Below are positions 1 to 9,690 of a DNA stretch of 64,000 nucleotides, piece after piece. Position 1 is the stretch's first letter, and each line of letters starts with the position of its first letter. The stretch is from Pogostemon cablin. Taxonomy: Eukaryota > Streptophyta > Magnoliopsida > Lamiales > Lamiaceae. Under the pieces are notes generated by a model. It saw only the letters and a program-made list of their open reading frames with translations, did not search any database and was not told the origin of the DNA. The stretch covers positions 7,356,355 through 7,420,354 of the forward strand of contig CM042970.1 in NCBI GenBank assembly GCA_023678885.1, read 5' to 3'. A program made the position numbers and the translations under genes.

Positions 1-196
1 TTTAAATTATTGACTCGGTATACACCAAGGTGGAGTATTCAAAGCATTGTGTCCACTATGCCGCCGGTATACTCGATAATGTTAAACTACAGATGGTTCA
101 AAGCCCCAAACTACCTATCCGGATGCAATACTATTTCAAAGAACTAGGTTGTGAGTCTGCATATTATATGCATTAATTTCTACTCATGTGGGGGAT
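1..196 (+). mobile_element. 3' end of family A internal region, cut by window edge
   Basis: This stretch matches 3,236-3,431 almost base for base, which is the end of the internal region just upstream of the other forward family A LTR. It ends in a purine-rich tract (TGTGGGGGATT, about 188-196), the expected polypurine tract, directly before the LTR starting TGTTGGAGAT. The LTR that follows is therefore the 3' LTR of an element reaching in from the left and also the 5' LTR of the next internal region. No coding sequence is visible. Confidence 0.8.
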
Positions 197-1522
197 TGTT
201 GGAGATATTGGTTTAGATATTAATACTCAATTTAATTGATTATTTAACAACCAATATGTAAAGGGCTATTTTGAATTTATAATTTTTAGTGTGCAAATAA
301 TCTCAAAACCAAGTCATGGTGAGTGAGAAATAATGTACAAGTTGAGTGGTTGAATGGAGATTATGTGGCAGTTACTCATGTTCAAATGGTTTGAATCTCA
401 CATAATAGACATTTATGTTAACACAACAAAAATCAATGTCATTATGGATATTTATGTAGCCAACATAAATCAATGTCATTATGGAATTTTAGTGTGAGAA
501 TTAAAATTCTCAAGCACTACTTGAGAGCCATTACTATATGCTTTATGGAGAATTAAAGTCTAATTTTGACTTTTGGACCAAAGTTTAATCATTTAAGAAC
601 TCGAATGAAGGAGGATCATTTGAGTGGGCTCATTCCATATTATTTCCAATTGAAAGTGAGGCCTATATAGTTCATGACACTTGAAAATATTCATCCATCA
701 GTTACAAATTCAAATTTGGATATGTAACAGTTGAGTACAAGCATGACAGAGTCAATCTGTAAAAACTGGTAACGGCCAGCATTTATTAGCCTATTTAATG
801 CAGTTGTAACTGCTGCAGGAACCTGAAACATGAATGGGGTGATGCATATAAATAGGTCATTCATCATTGTTGCAATATACAATTTTAACAAAATTATTAT
901 ACATTGTGAAAAACATTGCAATAGATGAAATACATGAAAAGCTTTGAAATTCTTTGAGCGCTCTTAAAAAATTTCTCAAAACCTTTGAGTTTTTGCATAT
1001 CATTGTGAGTCTCATATAGTGAGCAACCTAATTCAATTATTTCTTAGTTCGTCAGAGCTCTCGTACTTGGGGTGCAACTCGTACAAGAGACAAAGTTGTT
1101 TTACCTTTGGGAACAACACGTCGGAACCATGAGCACTAACGAGACGTTATTGTTTTGCGGGTAAAGTCTTGGACTTGACTTGGCTTACTTTATATCTAAC
1201 GATCTTCTTGTTTGTTCTGAAAATTTACACAACACTGTTCATATAAGAATTGGAAGCCGCTGATTTAGGAAGATCAAGTCGGAACTGGATCTCAACACAT
1301 TTCGAAGCTAAGATTCAAACTAGAATTCAACATACTTGAGGGGGCTGATCAGATTTAACAATCTGATAGACGTTTGTGTTAGAACTGAAACTGCTCCAGA
1401 AAGCTTAATTTTCTGAAGTTCTTACCCAAGGCTGAACCGTGTTCTTTTATTCCATTTTTGTAATTTTTTTAGTTTGTTCATCCACTGTAATTTTCATTGT
1501 TTAGTGACCTAAATCCCCAACA
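197..1522 (+). repeat. Family A (Copia-type) LTR, complete, + strand
   Basis: The LTR runs from TGTTGGAGATATT to AATCCCCAACA, giving TG...CA ends with a short inverted repeat (TGTTGG/CCAACA). It is 1,326 bp, against 1,319 bp for the reverse-strand copy at 44,393-45,711. A polypurine tract precedes it and the gag start follows 29 bp after it. No perfect initiator-Met primer site (TGGTATCAGAGC) is seen after the LTR, so the primer tRNA is unresolved. An A/T-rich segment near 840-855 (GCATATAAATAGG) could be the TATA box of the LTR promoter. Confidence 0.88.
845..855 (+). promoter_or_regulatory. Putative TATA box of family A LTR
   Basis: The sequence ATATAAATAGG lies in the middle of the LTR, where the U3/R promoter is expected. 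A similar A/T-rich stretch can be read in reverse orientation in the - strand copies (near 5,510-5,520 and 45,040-45,050), which supports a conserved element. There is no evidence of transcription from sequence alone. Confidence 0.4.
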
Positions 1523-1551
1523 ATCATAGTTACCCGAACTATCACTAAACA

Positions 1552-2566
1552 ATGACGGATGTGGATGAAACATCAGAACCCAATGGGGTTGAGACTTCAA
1601 ACCCTTCTAAAGGGAATGAAAATCCAAAAGTTTATCCTCTGTCGGTTATGCCTAGAGAATTTGTTGCTTCGGCTCCCAGGGAGAAGCTCAAAAAATTCAC
1701 GGGTGTTGACTTCAAGAGATGGCAACAAAATATATTGTTTTATCTCACAACTTTACACATGACTAATTTCCTAAAGAAAAAAGCGCCTGTGGTCGCTGAA
1801 GGCGATGATAACACTGAACGACGTGTTGTTTCTGACCAATGGAGTCATGAAGACTTCTTGTGTCGCAACTACATACTAGGTGGTCTAGGTGACGTACTTT
1901 ATGGTGTGTACTGTGGTGTTAAAACATCTAAGGAATTGTGGGACTCCTTAGAGAGAAAATATATAACAAAAAGTGCTGGTACTAAAAAGTTTGTGGTAGT
2001 CAAGTTCTTAGATTCCAAAATGATTGGTGGGAAATCTGTGGTTGAACACGTTCAAGAATTTCAGTTAATTCCACATGATATCCTCGCTGAAGGGATGGTT
2101 CTTCCAGAGACATTTGTGGTCGCTGGGGTGATTGAGAAGCTTCCTCCTACATGGAGAGACTTTAAAAACTACTCAAACACAAGTGGAAAGAAATGACATT
2201 AGAAAACTTGATTGTGAAATTGAGGATTGAAGAAGACAATCAAAGGATGGAGAATTATTATTATAATAACAACTCCATGGCTAGAGCAAACTTAACCGAT
2301 CGTCATAGAGGCGATGCAAATAAAAGGCAAAGGCTTGAAGACAAAGGCAAACAACATACTCAAAAAATCAAGCTCAAAGAAAATTGCTATAGTTGTGGCA
2401 AGCCTAATCATAAGGCTAAAGATTTTCGTTTGCCCAAACAAGATAACAATAGAGGCAATGAATAACAAAATGCAAATGTTGTTGAAACTCGAGTTCTTAC
2501 TGAGTCTGATTTTTCAACATAGTAAAATTTGTGCTGTTAAAGCAAATAATCCTTGCAAGCCATAAA
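1552..2566 (+). pseudogene. Copia-type gag (UBN2/Retrotran_gag_2-like) with damaged zinc knuckle, element A1
   Basis: The ATG at 1,552 lies just after the LTR and opens a reading frame of about 214 codons, typical of Copia gag: an FxRWQ-like segment, the block ELWDSLERKY, and the block IEKLPPTWRDFKN. A frameshift near 2,180-2,195 moves to a second frame (2,193-2,465) with the usual MTLENLIVKLRIEE block. A CCHC zinc knuckle follows near 2,387-2,430 and reads CYSCGKPNHKAKDF, so the last Cys is Phe. A stop at 2,463 and another shift break the tail. The related copy at 7,035-7,783 keeps the last Cys but has lost the His. The product would be the nucleocapsid. It is not expected to be functional. 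Confidence 0.85.
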
Positions 2567-3431
2567 AGCTAATGAATAAAAATCTTTCATTTAAGTGCAT
2601 ATTTCATGAATGTTGTATGAGTTGTTACAACAAAATAAGTAATGTTTGTACTCAAGCCTTAGAGGCGGAAAAATTAGAAAGAGTACTTAAAATACCCCAA
2701 ATATGGGGGTACCAACCCAAGATTGGGGAGGTCACTCCAAGTGTGGGGTGTAGATTAAACATGAAAAATAATTATATTTAATACACGACAAAATTTGATC
2801 TTGAAGCAAAAGTGGATCCACTCACACACGTGATAACATCAAGATCAATTAAATTGCTAGAAGGAATGGATATAAAAATTCACAAATAAAACTTGAACTG
2901 TGGTCACCCAACCTTGTTGATTGGAGATCCCGAGAGTTCAATGGGAAAACTAAACTGCAAAAGTTGTTTGTACACTTGGTATTCCATCATTCCTTAGATA
3001 GCAATAAATCCAAGTATTGAAAACTGTTAATTGTGGTGAGGTTAAGTCTATGACTTTTAATGATTCCTAATAGCCAAATGAAGACTGAGTATGACGGGAT
3101 ACTCGAAGATAGGAGATCACCTATATAAGTGTGAAGGGACCACTTCATGTTTAAACACTTATGAATCTAAAGTGGGTTCCATGGTCGAAACGGACCAAAA
3201 TGTGAGAACAAGAGGTGATGAGACATTATTGTGTTTACATTATTGACTCGGTATACACCAAGGTGGAGTAGTTCAAGGCATTACATCCATTAAACTGCCG
3301 GTATACTCGATAGTGTTAGACTACGGATGGTTTAAAGCCCCAAGCTACGTATCCAGATGCAATACTGTTTCAAGGAACTAGGTTGTGAGTCTGCATGATT
3401 ATATGCATAATTTCAACTCATGTGGGGGATT
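2567..3431 (+). other. Non-coding 3' internal region and polypurine tract of A1
   Basis: There is no convincing ORF here. The segment matches 6,175-7,034 in reverse orientation (the same region of A2) along its full length, and its last 196 bp match 1-196. It ends in TGTGGGGGATT immediately before the LTR. Its conservation between copies suggests sequence needed in cis for replication, or simply shared descent. Confidence 0.75.
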
Positions 3432-3704
3432 GTTGGAGATATTGGTTAAAAGATTAATATTCAATTTAATTGATTATTTAACAACCAATATGTTTAAGGG
3501 CTATTTTAGAATATATGATTTTAGTGTGCAAATAATCTCAAAACCAAGTCATGGTGAGTGAGAAATAATGTACAAGTTGAATGGTTGAATAAAGATTATG
3601 TGGGAGTTACTCAAGTTCAAATGGTTTGAATCTCACACATTTATATTAGCCAACATAAATCAATGTTATTATGGACATTTATGTAGCCAACATAAATCAA
3701 TGCC
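3432..3704 (+). repeat. Family A LTR, 5' fragment (3' LTR of A1)
   Basis: It starts TGTTGGAGATATTGG after the polypurine tract and follows the complete LTR at 197 for about 270 bp. Then it stops abruptly at a junction with an unrelated sequence that opens with a tRNA-Met primer site. The end part of the LTR reappears at about 4,898. Roughly 0.8 kb of the middle of the LTR is missing or replaced. Confidence 0.8.
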
Positions 3705-3711
3705 ATCAAAG

Positions 3712-3724
3712 TGGTATCAGAGCC
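3712..3724 (+). other. Primer binding site (initiator tRNA-Met type) of an inserted LTR-element fragment
   Basis: TGGTATCAGAGCC is the classical plant retrotransposon primer site, complementary to the 3' end of initiator tRNA-Met. It lies directly at the break in the family A LTR with no LTR of its own upstream, so the fragment starts at its own LTR/PBS boundary. Confidence 0.8.
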
Positions 3725-3734
3725 AAGGTTAGTG

Positions 3735-4292
3735 ATGCGTCCTCGTCGTAGATATGCTACTGAGGAACCAAGGCATGAACGTGACATTTGGGATATCAAG
3801 TTGGATGATTTGAGAAGACAAGTGCAACAACTTCAGCAGCGTCTTGAACGCCGCAAAGCCTTTGAACGTGATGAATCACATCATGATTCTAAGGTTGAAC
3901 TATTCGATGATGAGGATTTTTATCCTTTTCATGGCAGTCATGGTTTGAGTGAGTATGAAGCGGAACATGATGAAACAATACCCATCTATGATGTGTATGA
4001 TAAAACATCAATCTATAATGAGTATGAAGAAGATGAGTACGAAGAAGAGGAGAAGTCGATTTATGACGAAGTTGAAGATGAAAAAGAGATCACGTATGTT
4101 GATCTAGGTGAAAGTCTTGTTGCAAGAAAGTACTTGCGTGCTATCCAAGAAGAAGATGAGTGGTTGCAGCATAATATTGTTTGCGCTTCAAATGATAAGG
4201 AATATAATGATACTTATGTTCTTGAGGCTTCAACCACTGAGTATTTAAAGAGGGAAGTTTCAAAGGTCCAAGGAAGAATAAAGGAGTTTTGA
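3735..4292 (+). pseudogene. Ty3/Gypsy-type gag N-terminal fragment, acidic and coiled-coil-rich
   Basis: The first ATG (3,735) lies 24 bp inside the primer-site region. The N-terminus is basic and Arg-rich. A predicted coiled coil follows (LDDLRRQVQQLQQRLERR, about residues 22-40), then a long stretch rich in Glu, Asp and Tyr (about residues 60-135). That layout is typical of the N-terminal leader of plant Ty3/Gypsy gag proteins whose second half is the capsid domain. Here the frame stops at 4,290 before any capsid or zinc-knuckle motif. Confidence 0.6.
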
Positions 4293-4897
4293 TCTGGTTT
4301 GCAAGAAAAATATAAGATAAAAAAAGAATACTGATAAGCATCGAAGGATGAAGGAAACTCAAAGAAGAGTTTGTGCGCAGTGGAAGCGAATGATGCAGAA
4401 AATATTCCAGCACACATGGGGTATATTTGAAAAATTACTAGTGCTGATCGAGAGTGAATTAGATATTGAAAAGTATATGGATAGAAAGCCCTATCAGTCT
4501 AGTTTCCAACGCAATAAACGGAGAATCATTTGGAATTTTTTACAATGAGTTATGCTCATTTTTCTGGAAGATGGCAGATGCTGCTGAGAATCTGCCAATT
4601 CATGCATTTGAAGTGTTTTGCCCTTTCCAACTACCTATTCTTGGTCAAGTCAGCATATTTACTATATTAACTATTATATTAATGTTATGAATGGGTTTTA
4701 GGGGTCAAAGAATCATTTAAAATGGTCAAATGATCTATTAAGTATAGAGTCAAGTTATTAAGTATAGATGATTCTAGGTTCTTGAATGACTCTTATAAAT
4801 AGAGCTTCATTTCTTTGTATTTGCATTGAGAAAAATTGTGAGAATATAAATTTTTTGGAGTGTTTACTCTTGTCTAGTAGATGGATTTCTTCTAATT

Positions 4898-5093
4898 TTA
4901 AATTCAACCTACTTGAGGAGATTGGTCAGATTTAACAATCTGATAGACGTTCAAACCCGCCCGTGTTATAACTGAAACTGCTCCAGAAAGCTGATTTTCC
5001 TGGAGTTCTAAACCAAGGCTGTACCGTGTTCTTTCATTCCATTTTCGTAATTTTTTCAGTTTGTTCATTCACTGTAATTTGCATTGTTTGGAT
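4898..5093 (+). repeat. Family A LTR, 3' fragment
   Basis: This matches about 1,310-1,505 of the complete LTR (conserved blocks CAGATTTAACAATCTGATAG and AACTGAAACTGCTCCAGAAAG). It ends at GCATTGTTTGGAT, about 20 bp short of the expected CCCCAACA end. A fresh LTR start follows at once. Confidence 0.75.
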
Positions 5094-5285
5094 TGTTGGA
5101 AATATTGATTTGGAGATTTATATTCAATTTAATTGATTATTTAATAACCAATATGCTTAAGGGCTATTTTTGAATATATGATTTTAGTGTGCAAATAATC
5201 TCAAAACCAAGTCATGGTGAGTGAGAAATATGCACAAGTTGAATGGTTGAATGGAGATTATGTAGGAGTTACTCATGTTCAAATA
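5094..5285 (+). repeat. Family A LTR, 5' fragment abutting an inverted LTR
   Basis: It starts TGTTGGAAATATTG and follows the first 190 bp of the family A LTR on the + strand. It then switches at about 5,285 to - strand LTR sequence belonging to A2. The head-to-head junction of two LTR pieces marks a rearrangement or nested insertion with loss of sequence. Confidence 0.7.
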
Positions 5286-6174
5286 CTAATACTAGTTTCA
5301 CCCCACGTACGAGAGCTCCACGAACTAAAAGATGATAGAACTAGGCTGCTCACTATATGAGACTAACGATGACACTCTAAGATATGCAACTAGTATGCAA
5401 TGTATGCTTTCACACTTTCAAAATATGAAGGTTTTCAAGATGATAAGATCATAAGACCATGATTTTGTGATGCTTTTGTGATGCAAAGCACCAAAGATGA
5501 ATGTCCTATTTATAGGCATTACTCCACTCATTTTTCAGGTTTCTGCAGTAGTTACAACTGCATTCAATAGGGCTAATAAATGCTAGCCGTTACCAGTTCT
5601 TACATGGAGTTACAGATTGACTTTTGAATATTTGAACTCAACTGTTACATATCGAAATTTGAATTTGTAACTGAAGGTTGAATGTTTACAATTGTTATGA
5701 ACCATATAGGACTCACTTTCAGTTGAAAATAATATGGAATGAGACCACTCAAATGATCCTCCTTCATTTGTGTTCTTACCTGACTGGACCATTGTCCAAA
5801 AGTAAAAAATAAACTTTAATTCTCCATAAAGTCTATAGTAATGGCTCTCATGTAATGCTTGAGAATTTTAATTCCCACACTAAAATTTCATAATAACATT
5901 GATTTATATTGGCTACATAAATGTCCATAATAACATGGATTTATGTTGCCTAACATAAATGTCCATTATGTGGAATTCAAACCATTTGAACATGAGTAAC
6001 TCCCACATAATCTTCATTCAACCATTCAACTTTGCATTATTTCTCACTCACCATGACTTGGTTTTGAGATTATTTGCACACTAAAAATCATAAATTCAAA
6101 ATAACCCTTTTACATATTGGTTATTAAATAATCAATTAAATTGAATGTTAATCTCTAAACGAATATCACCAACA
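5286..6174 (-). repeat. 3' LTR of A2, truncated
   Basis: On the - strand this begins TGTTGGTGATATTCG just after the polypurine tract (complement of 6,175-6,190) and follows the family A LTR for about 890 bp. The distal part of roughly 0.43 kb is missing at the junction with the + strand LTR piece near 5,285. Confidence 0.82.
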
Positions 6175-7034
6175 ATCCCCCACATGAGTTGAAATTAATG
6201 CATATAATCATGCAGACTCACAACCTAGTTCTTTGAAACAGTATTGCATCCGGATAGGTAGCTTGGGGCTTTGAACCATCCGTAGTCCAACACTATCGAG
6301 TATACCGGCAACTTAGTAGACACAATGCCTTGAACTACTCCACCTTGGTGTGTACCGAGTCAATAATGTAAACACAATAATGTCTCATCACCGCTTGTTC
6401 TCACGTTTTGGTCCGTTTTGGCCATGGAACCCACTTTGGTTCATAAGTGTTTAAACATGACTTCACACTTATACAGGTGATCTCCTATCTTCAAGTATAC
6501 CGTCATACTCAGCCTTCACTTGGCTATTAGGAATCATTAAAAGTCATAGACTTAACCTCTCCATAATTAACGGGTTCAATACTTAAATACATTGTTATCT
6601 AAGGAATGGTGGAATACCAAGTGTACAAACAACTTTTACAGTTTAGTTTTCCCATTGAACCAAGATCTTAGGATCTCCAATTAGCAAGGTTGGGTTACCA
6701 CTGTTCAAGTTTTATTTGTGGATTTTTATATACATTCCTTTTAGCAATTCAATTGATCTTGATATTATCACGTGTGTGAGTGGATCTACTTTTTCTTCAA
6801 GATCAAATTTTGTTGTGTATTAAAATAATTATTTTTCATGTTTAATCTACACCCCCACACTTGGAGTGACCTCCCCAATCTTGGGTTGATACCACCACAT
6901 TTGGGGTATTTTAAGTGCTCTTTCTAATTTTTCCACCTCTAAGGCTTGAGTACAAACATTAATCATTTTGTTGAAACAATTCATACAACATTCATGAATA
7001 AGCACGTAAATGAAAGATTTTTATTCATTAGCAT
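6175..7034 (-). other. 3' non-coding internal region and polypurine tract of A2
   Basis: This is the reverse-complement counterpart of 2,567-3,431, similar along its whole length, with many small differences and no ORF of note. The polypurine tract reads GTGGGGGAT on the - strand next to the LTR. Confidence 0.75.
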
Positions 7035-7783
7035 TTATGGCTTGCAAGGATTATTTGCTTTAACAGCACAAATTTTACTATGCTGAAAACTCAGCTTAGT
7101 AAGAACTCGAGTTTCAACAACATTTGCATTTTGCTGTTCATTGCCTCTATTGTTATCTTGTTTGGGCAAACGACAATCTTTAGCCTTATAATTAGGCTTG
7201 CTACAACTATAGCAATTTCCTTTGAGCTTGATTTTCAGAGTAGGTTGCTTACCTTTGTCTTTAAGCCTTTGCCTTTTATTTGCATCGCCTCTATGATGCT
7301 CGATTAAGTTTGCTCTAGCCATGGAGTTGTTATTATAATAATAATTCTCCATCCTTTGATTGTCTTCTTCAATCCTCAATTTCACAATCAAGTCTTCTAA
7401 TGTCATTTCTTTCCGCTTGTGTTTGAGATAGTTTTTAAAGTCTCTCCATATAGGAGGAAGCTTCTCAATCACCGCAGTGGCCACAAATGCATGTGGAAGA
7501 ACCATCCCTTCAGCGAGGATATCATGTAGGATTAACTGAAATTCTTAAATTTGTTCAACCACAGATTTCCCACTAATCATTTTGAAATCTAAGAACTTGG
7601 CTACCACAAACTTATTGGTACCAGCACTTTCTGTTATATACTTTCTCTCTAAGGAGTCCCACAATTCCTTAGATGTTTTAACACCACAGTACACACCATA
7701 AACTGGATCATTAGACCACCTAGTATGTAGTTGCGACACAAGAAGTCTCTATGACTCCATTGATCAGAGGCAACACGTCTTTG
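7035..7783 (-). pseudogene. Copia-type gag, C-terminal part, element A2
   Basis: Two - strand frames (7,739-7,545 and 7,505-7,035) cover the central and C-terminal gag, separated by a stop near 7,545 and a short shift. The blocks ELWDSLERKY, IEKLPPIWRDFKN and MTLEDLIVKLRIEE are intact. The zinc knuckle reads CYSCSKPNYKAKDC, so its His is Tyr. At 7,784-7,788 the gag is cut by the target duplication ATTAG and the LTR of element C; it resumes at 35,738. Confidence 0.85.
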
Positions 7784-7788
7784 ATTAG
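7784..7788. repeat. Target-site duplication of element C (left)
   Basis: ATTAG here pairs with ATCAG at 35,738-35,742 (one mismatch). Joining the flanks at this duplication restores the collinear A2 gag sequence. Confidence 0.75.
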
Positions 7789-9500
7789 TGAGAAAATCTG
7801 CGTGTTTTAGAGTCCGATTTAGCACAATTTTGTGGTATTTATATCCGTATTTGAGTATCTTATGGTTGAATTGGATATATTTGTGTTACAGATGCATGTG
7901 AGGTGTTATTTCGTATTTTTAGGTGGAAAACATGGTAAAAAGAGCAAAAACAGAAGTCGGGAGCGAAGTAGGAAAGAAAAAAGCCGGCACGACTCGTGTC
8001 GGCTAGCAAGAAGCACTCGTGCCGCCAAAATGCGCCAGGTCATGCCGCATGCCTGCCGAGAGGCGCCCGCACGACTGCTAAGCATGCCCATCTAGTGCCT
8101 CCGAGACTTGCCGAGCATGAGCTGCCGAGGGATGCCGCTCGTACCGCCCATGCCGCCGAGATGTGCTGCACCAGTGCCGCCGAAGGCTGCCGAGAAAACC
8201 CACAAGCACCAGCTGACACGACTCGTGCCATATATGGCACAACTCATGCCAATGTCCTGCTAGCCCAGTTTTGTTTTTTTTTCTGGCCCATTCATGTTTT
8301 TGACGTAAAAAAGCCCACTTTTGAGTCAGAATTCGGGATTTTTACAGTCCTCAACTATAAAAGAGACACTTTGGTATTTTTATTCTTAACTCTCCACATC
8401 CATTCATACTTTTGCATACCCTTTCCCTGCCACAATACCATCACCATCCCATCCACCCATCCCAGGGAGTTCACCAGTGTTGCTTACTTAAGAAGAAAAA
8501 CAAGAAGGTACAGAATCACAGACGAGAGAACAGAGAATCACGCCACATCTAGGGTTTCTCTTATTCTTTCTTTTAAGCTTTTGAATTATAGACCTATGGC
8601 TATACCTTCGTACTTAACCATGTGTGTTTGCCTGTAACACCATGGGCTAGTACTTCTTAGATAGTGCTAGGTTTTGAAGGTTGAATTGGTTTGAATTGAT
8701 GAACTAGAATATGTTGGATATCTGCAGTATATTTATTCCTTTATTAATACTTTGAATTTAGACTTATATTTTTATCTTATATGATCTGTCCTCATGCATG
8801 TGTATGTCATTATCTTATGGATATTTATGCTTGTTGCTTGTGTTATATAAGAATTATATTTGTCAACCAGTTATGGGTAAAAGGGATCTAACCATATAAT
8901 CTTTATTCATTAGAATAATTAATATTGGACATTTAATATATCTATTAATTATCATTCTAGAGGATTTGGTTTCTTAGATTGTTAGGTGGGAATTGAGGAT
9001 TAATTCTTAAGTACATATAAAGGCAAGTCTAGTGCTCTAGCCTATTAGGAATTTTGTATGAAGTACCTAGAAAGGGAGTATGAATTATTCTTCTGCATCT
9101 GAGGGTTTAAACCAGGTTTATGTGTTAAGTTTACTTTAAAAGAGGGATTTAACATAATTGAATGATTGCTTTCATAAGAACTGTAGGGATTCAAACCGAT
9201 TGTCTAATGATTTGATTTGACCGATTTAACTGGATTTTCTAGTTCTATCTATCTTCTCTCTTGAACACTTCCATATTTAGTTTATTTGCTACTTTATATT
9301 TTTAGTAATTATTTTCTGCAATCTTAAGTTTAATTAATTCACTCTTGAAATACCCAGAATTGTCTTAAATTTGAATAGGCATAATTAGATTAAATAATTA
9401 GTCTAGAATTATCATATGGTTCGATATTTTTACTTGGTCACACACTGAACTACAATAGATTCCCTTCACTTGGGGACACATGCAAAAAGGTGAACAAGCA
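7789..9500 (+). repeat. 5' LTR of element C (1,712 bp)
   Basis: It runs from TGAGAAAATCTGCG to GTGAACAAGCA. The three 3' LTR pieces (19,841-20,092; 25,899-26,512; 34,889-35,737) add up to 1,715 bp and align in order. A GC-rich segment at about 7,985-8,260 is full of the near-palindromic word GGCACGAcTCGTGCC and decayed variants. ORFs that seem to run through this segment are a by-product of its composition. A possible TATA (CAACTATAAAAGAG) lies at about 8,353-8,366. Confidence 0.9.
8356..8364 (+). promoter_or_regulatory. Putative TATA box of element C LTR
   Basis: CTATAAAAG lies between the palindromic-word segment and the rest of the LTR. The same motif in the 3' LTR copy reads CTATATAAG (about 26,218-26,228). 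Position and composition fit the start of the R region. Confidence 0.45.
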
Positions 9501-9502
9501 AA

Positions 9503-9521
9503 TGGCGCCGTTGGCCGGGGA
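9503..9521 (+). other. Primer binding site (tRNA-Asp type) of element C
   Basis: TGGCGCCGTTGGCCGGGGA starts 2 bp after the LTR and matches the complement of the plant tRNA-Asp 3' end apart from one extra G. Asp primer sites are usual for Athila elements. Confidence 0.85.
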
Positions 9522-9690
9522 TAGTTCTTAGATTAATTTACTTAATTCTTTTGTGATTTATTTTAGCATAGGACGTTAAATTTTAATTGCTTTAATTTTA
9601 TTTTTATTTTATTTAAATCCAAACTATTCTGATTAGCTACGTGAGAACATGTATATGATCACTAGGTCAAGTGGACTCCCCATTTAACCA

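Larger units (their letters stand above)
197..3704 (+). mobile_element. Family A element A1: gag-only Copia-type retrotransposon (TR-GAG-like)
   Basis: The order is 5' LTR (197-1,522), gag (1,552-2,566), about 0.87 kb of non-coding 3' internal sequence, polypurine tract, then a 3' LTR that breaks off near 3,704. No protease, integrase or reverse transcriptase is present. The second copy (A2, - strand) passes from gag to the 3' region at the same place, so the loss of pol is ancestral to both. This fits the terminal-repeat retrotransposon with GAG (TR-GAG) class, which depends on enzymes from autonomous Copia elements. Confidence 0.75.
3705..4897 (+). mobile_element. Gypsy-like retrotransposon fragment replacing the middle of a family A LTR
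   Basis: The fragment begins at a tRNA-Met primer site, carries a gag-leader-like ORF (3,735-4,292), and continues through non-coding sequence to a promoter-like TATA (CTTATAAATAGAG, about 4,791-4,803). Family A LTR sequence resumes near 4,898. No flanking target duplication or second LTR is visible. It may be a truncated element or a template-switch chimera. Confidence 0.55.

Noticed and set aside
1523..1551. Initiator-Met primer site for family A
   Set aside because: The sequence after the LTR (ATCATAGTTACCCG) does not match TGGTATCAGAGC, and I could not assign another tRNA.
7832..8637. Overlapping ORFs of 60-210 aa in the GC-rich part of the element C LTR, both strands
   Set aside because: The same region recurs in the 3' LTR with stops in other places. 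The openness comes from the GC-rich palindromic words, and no protein family is recognised.
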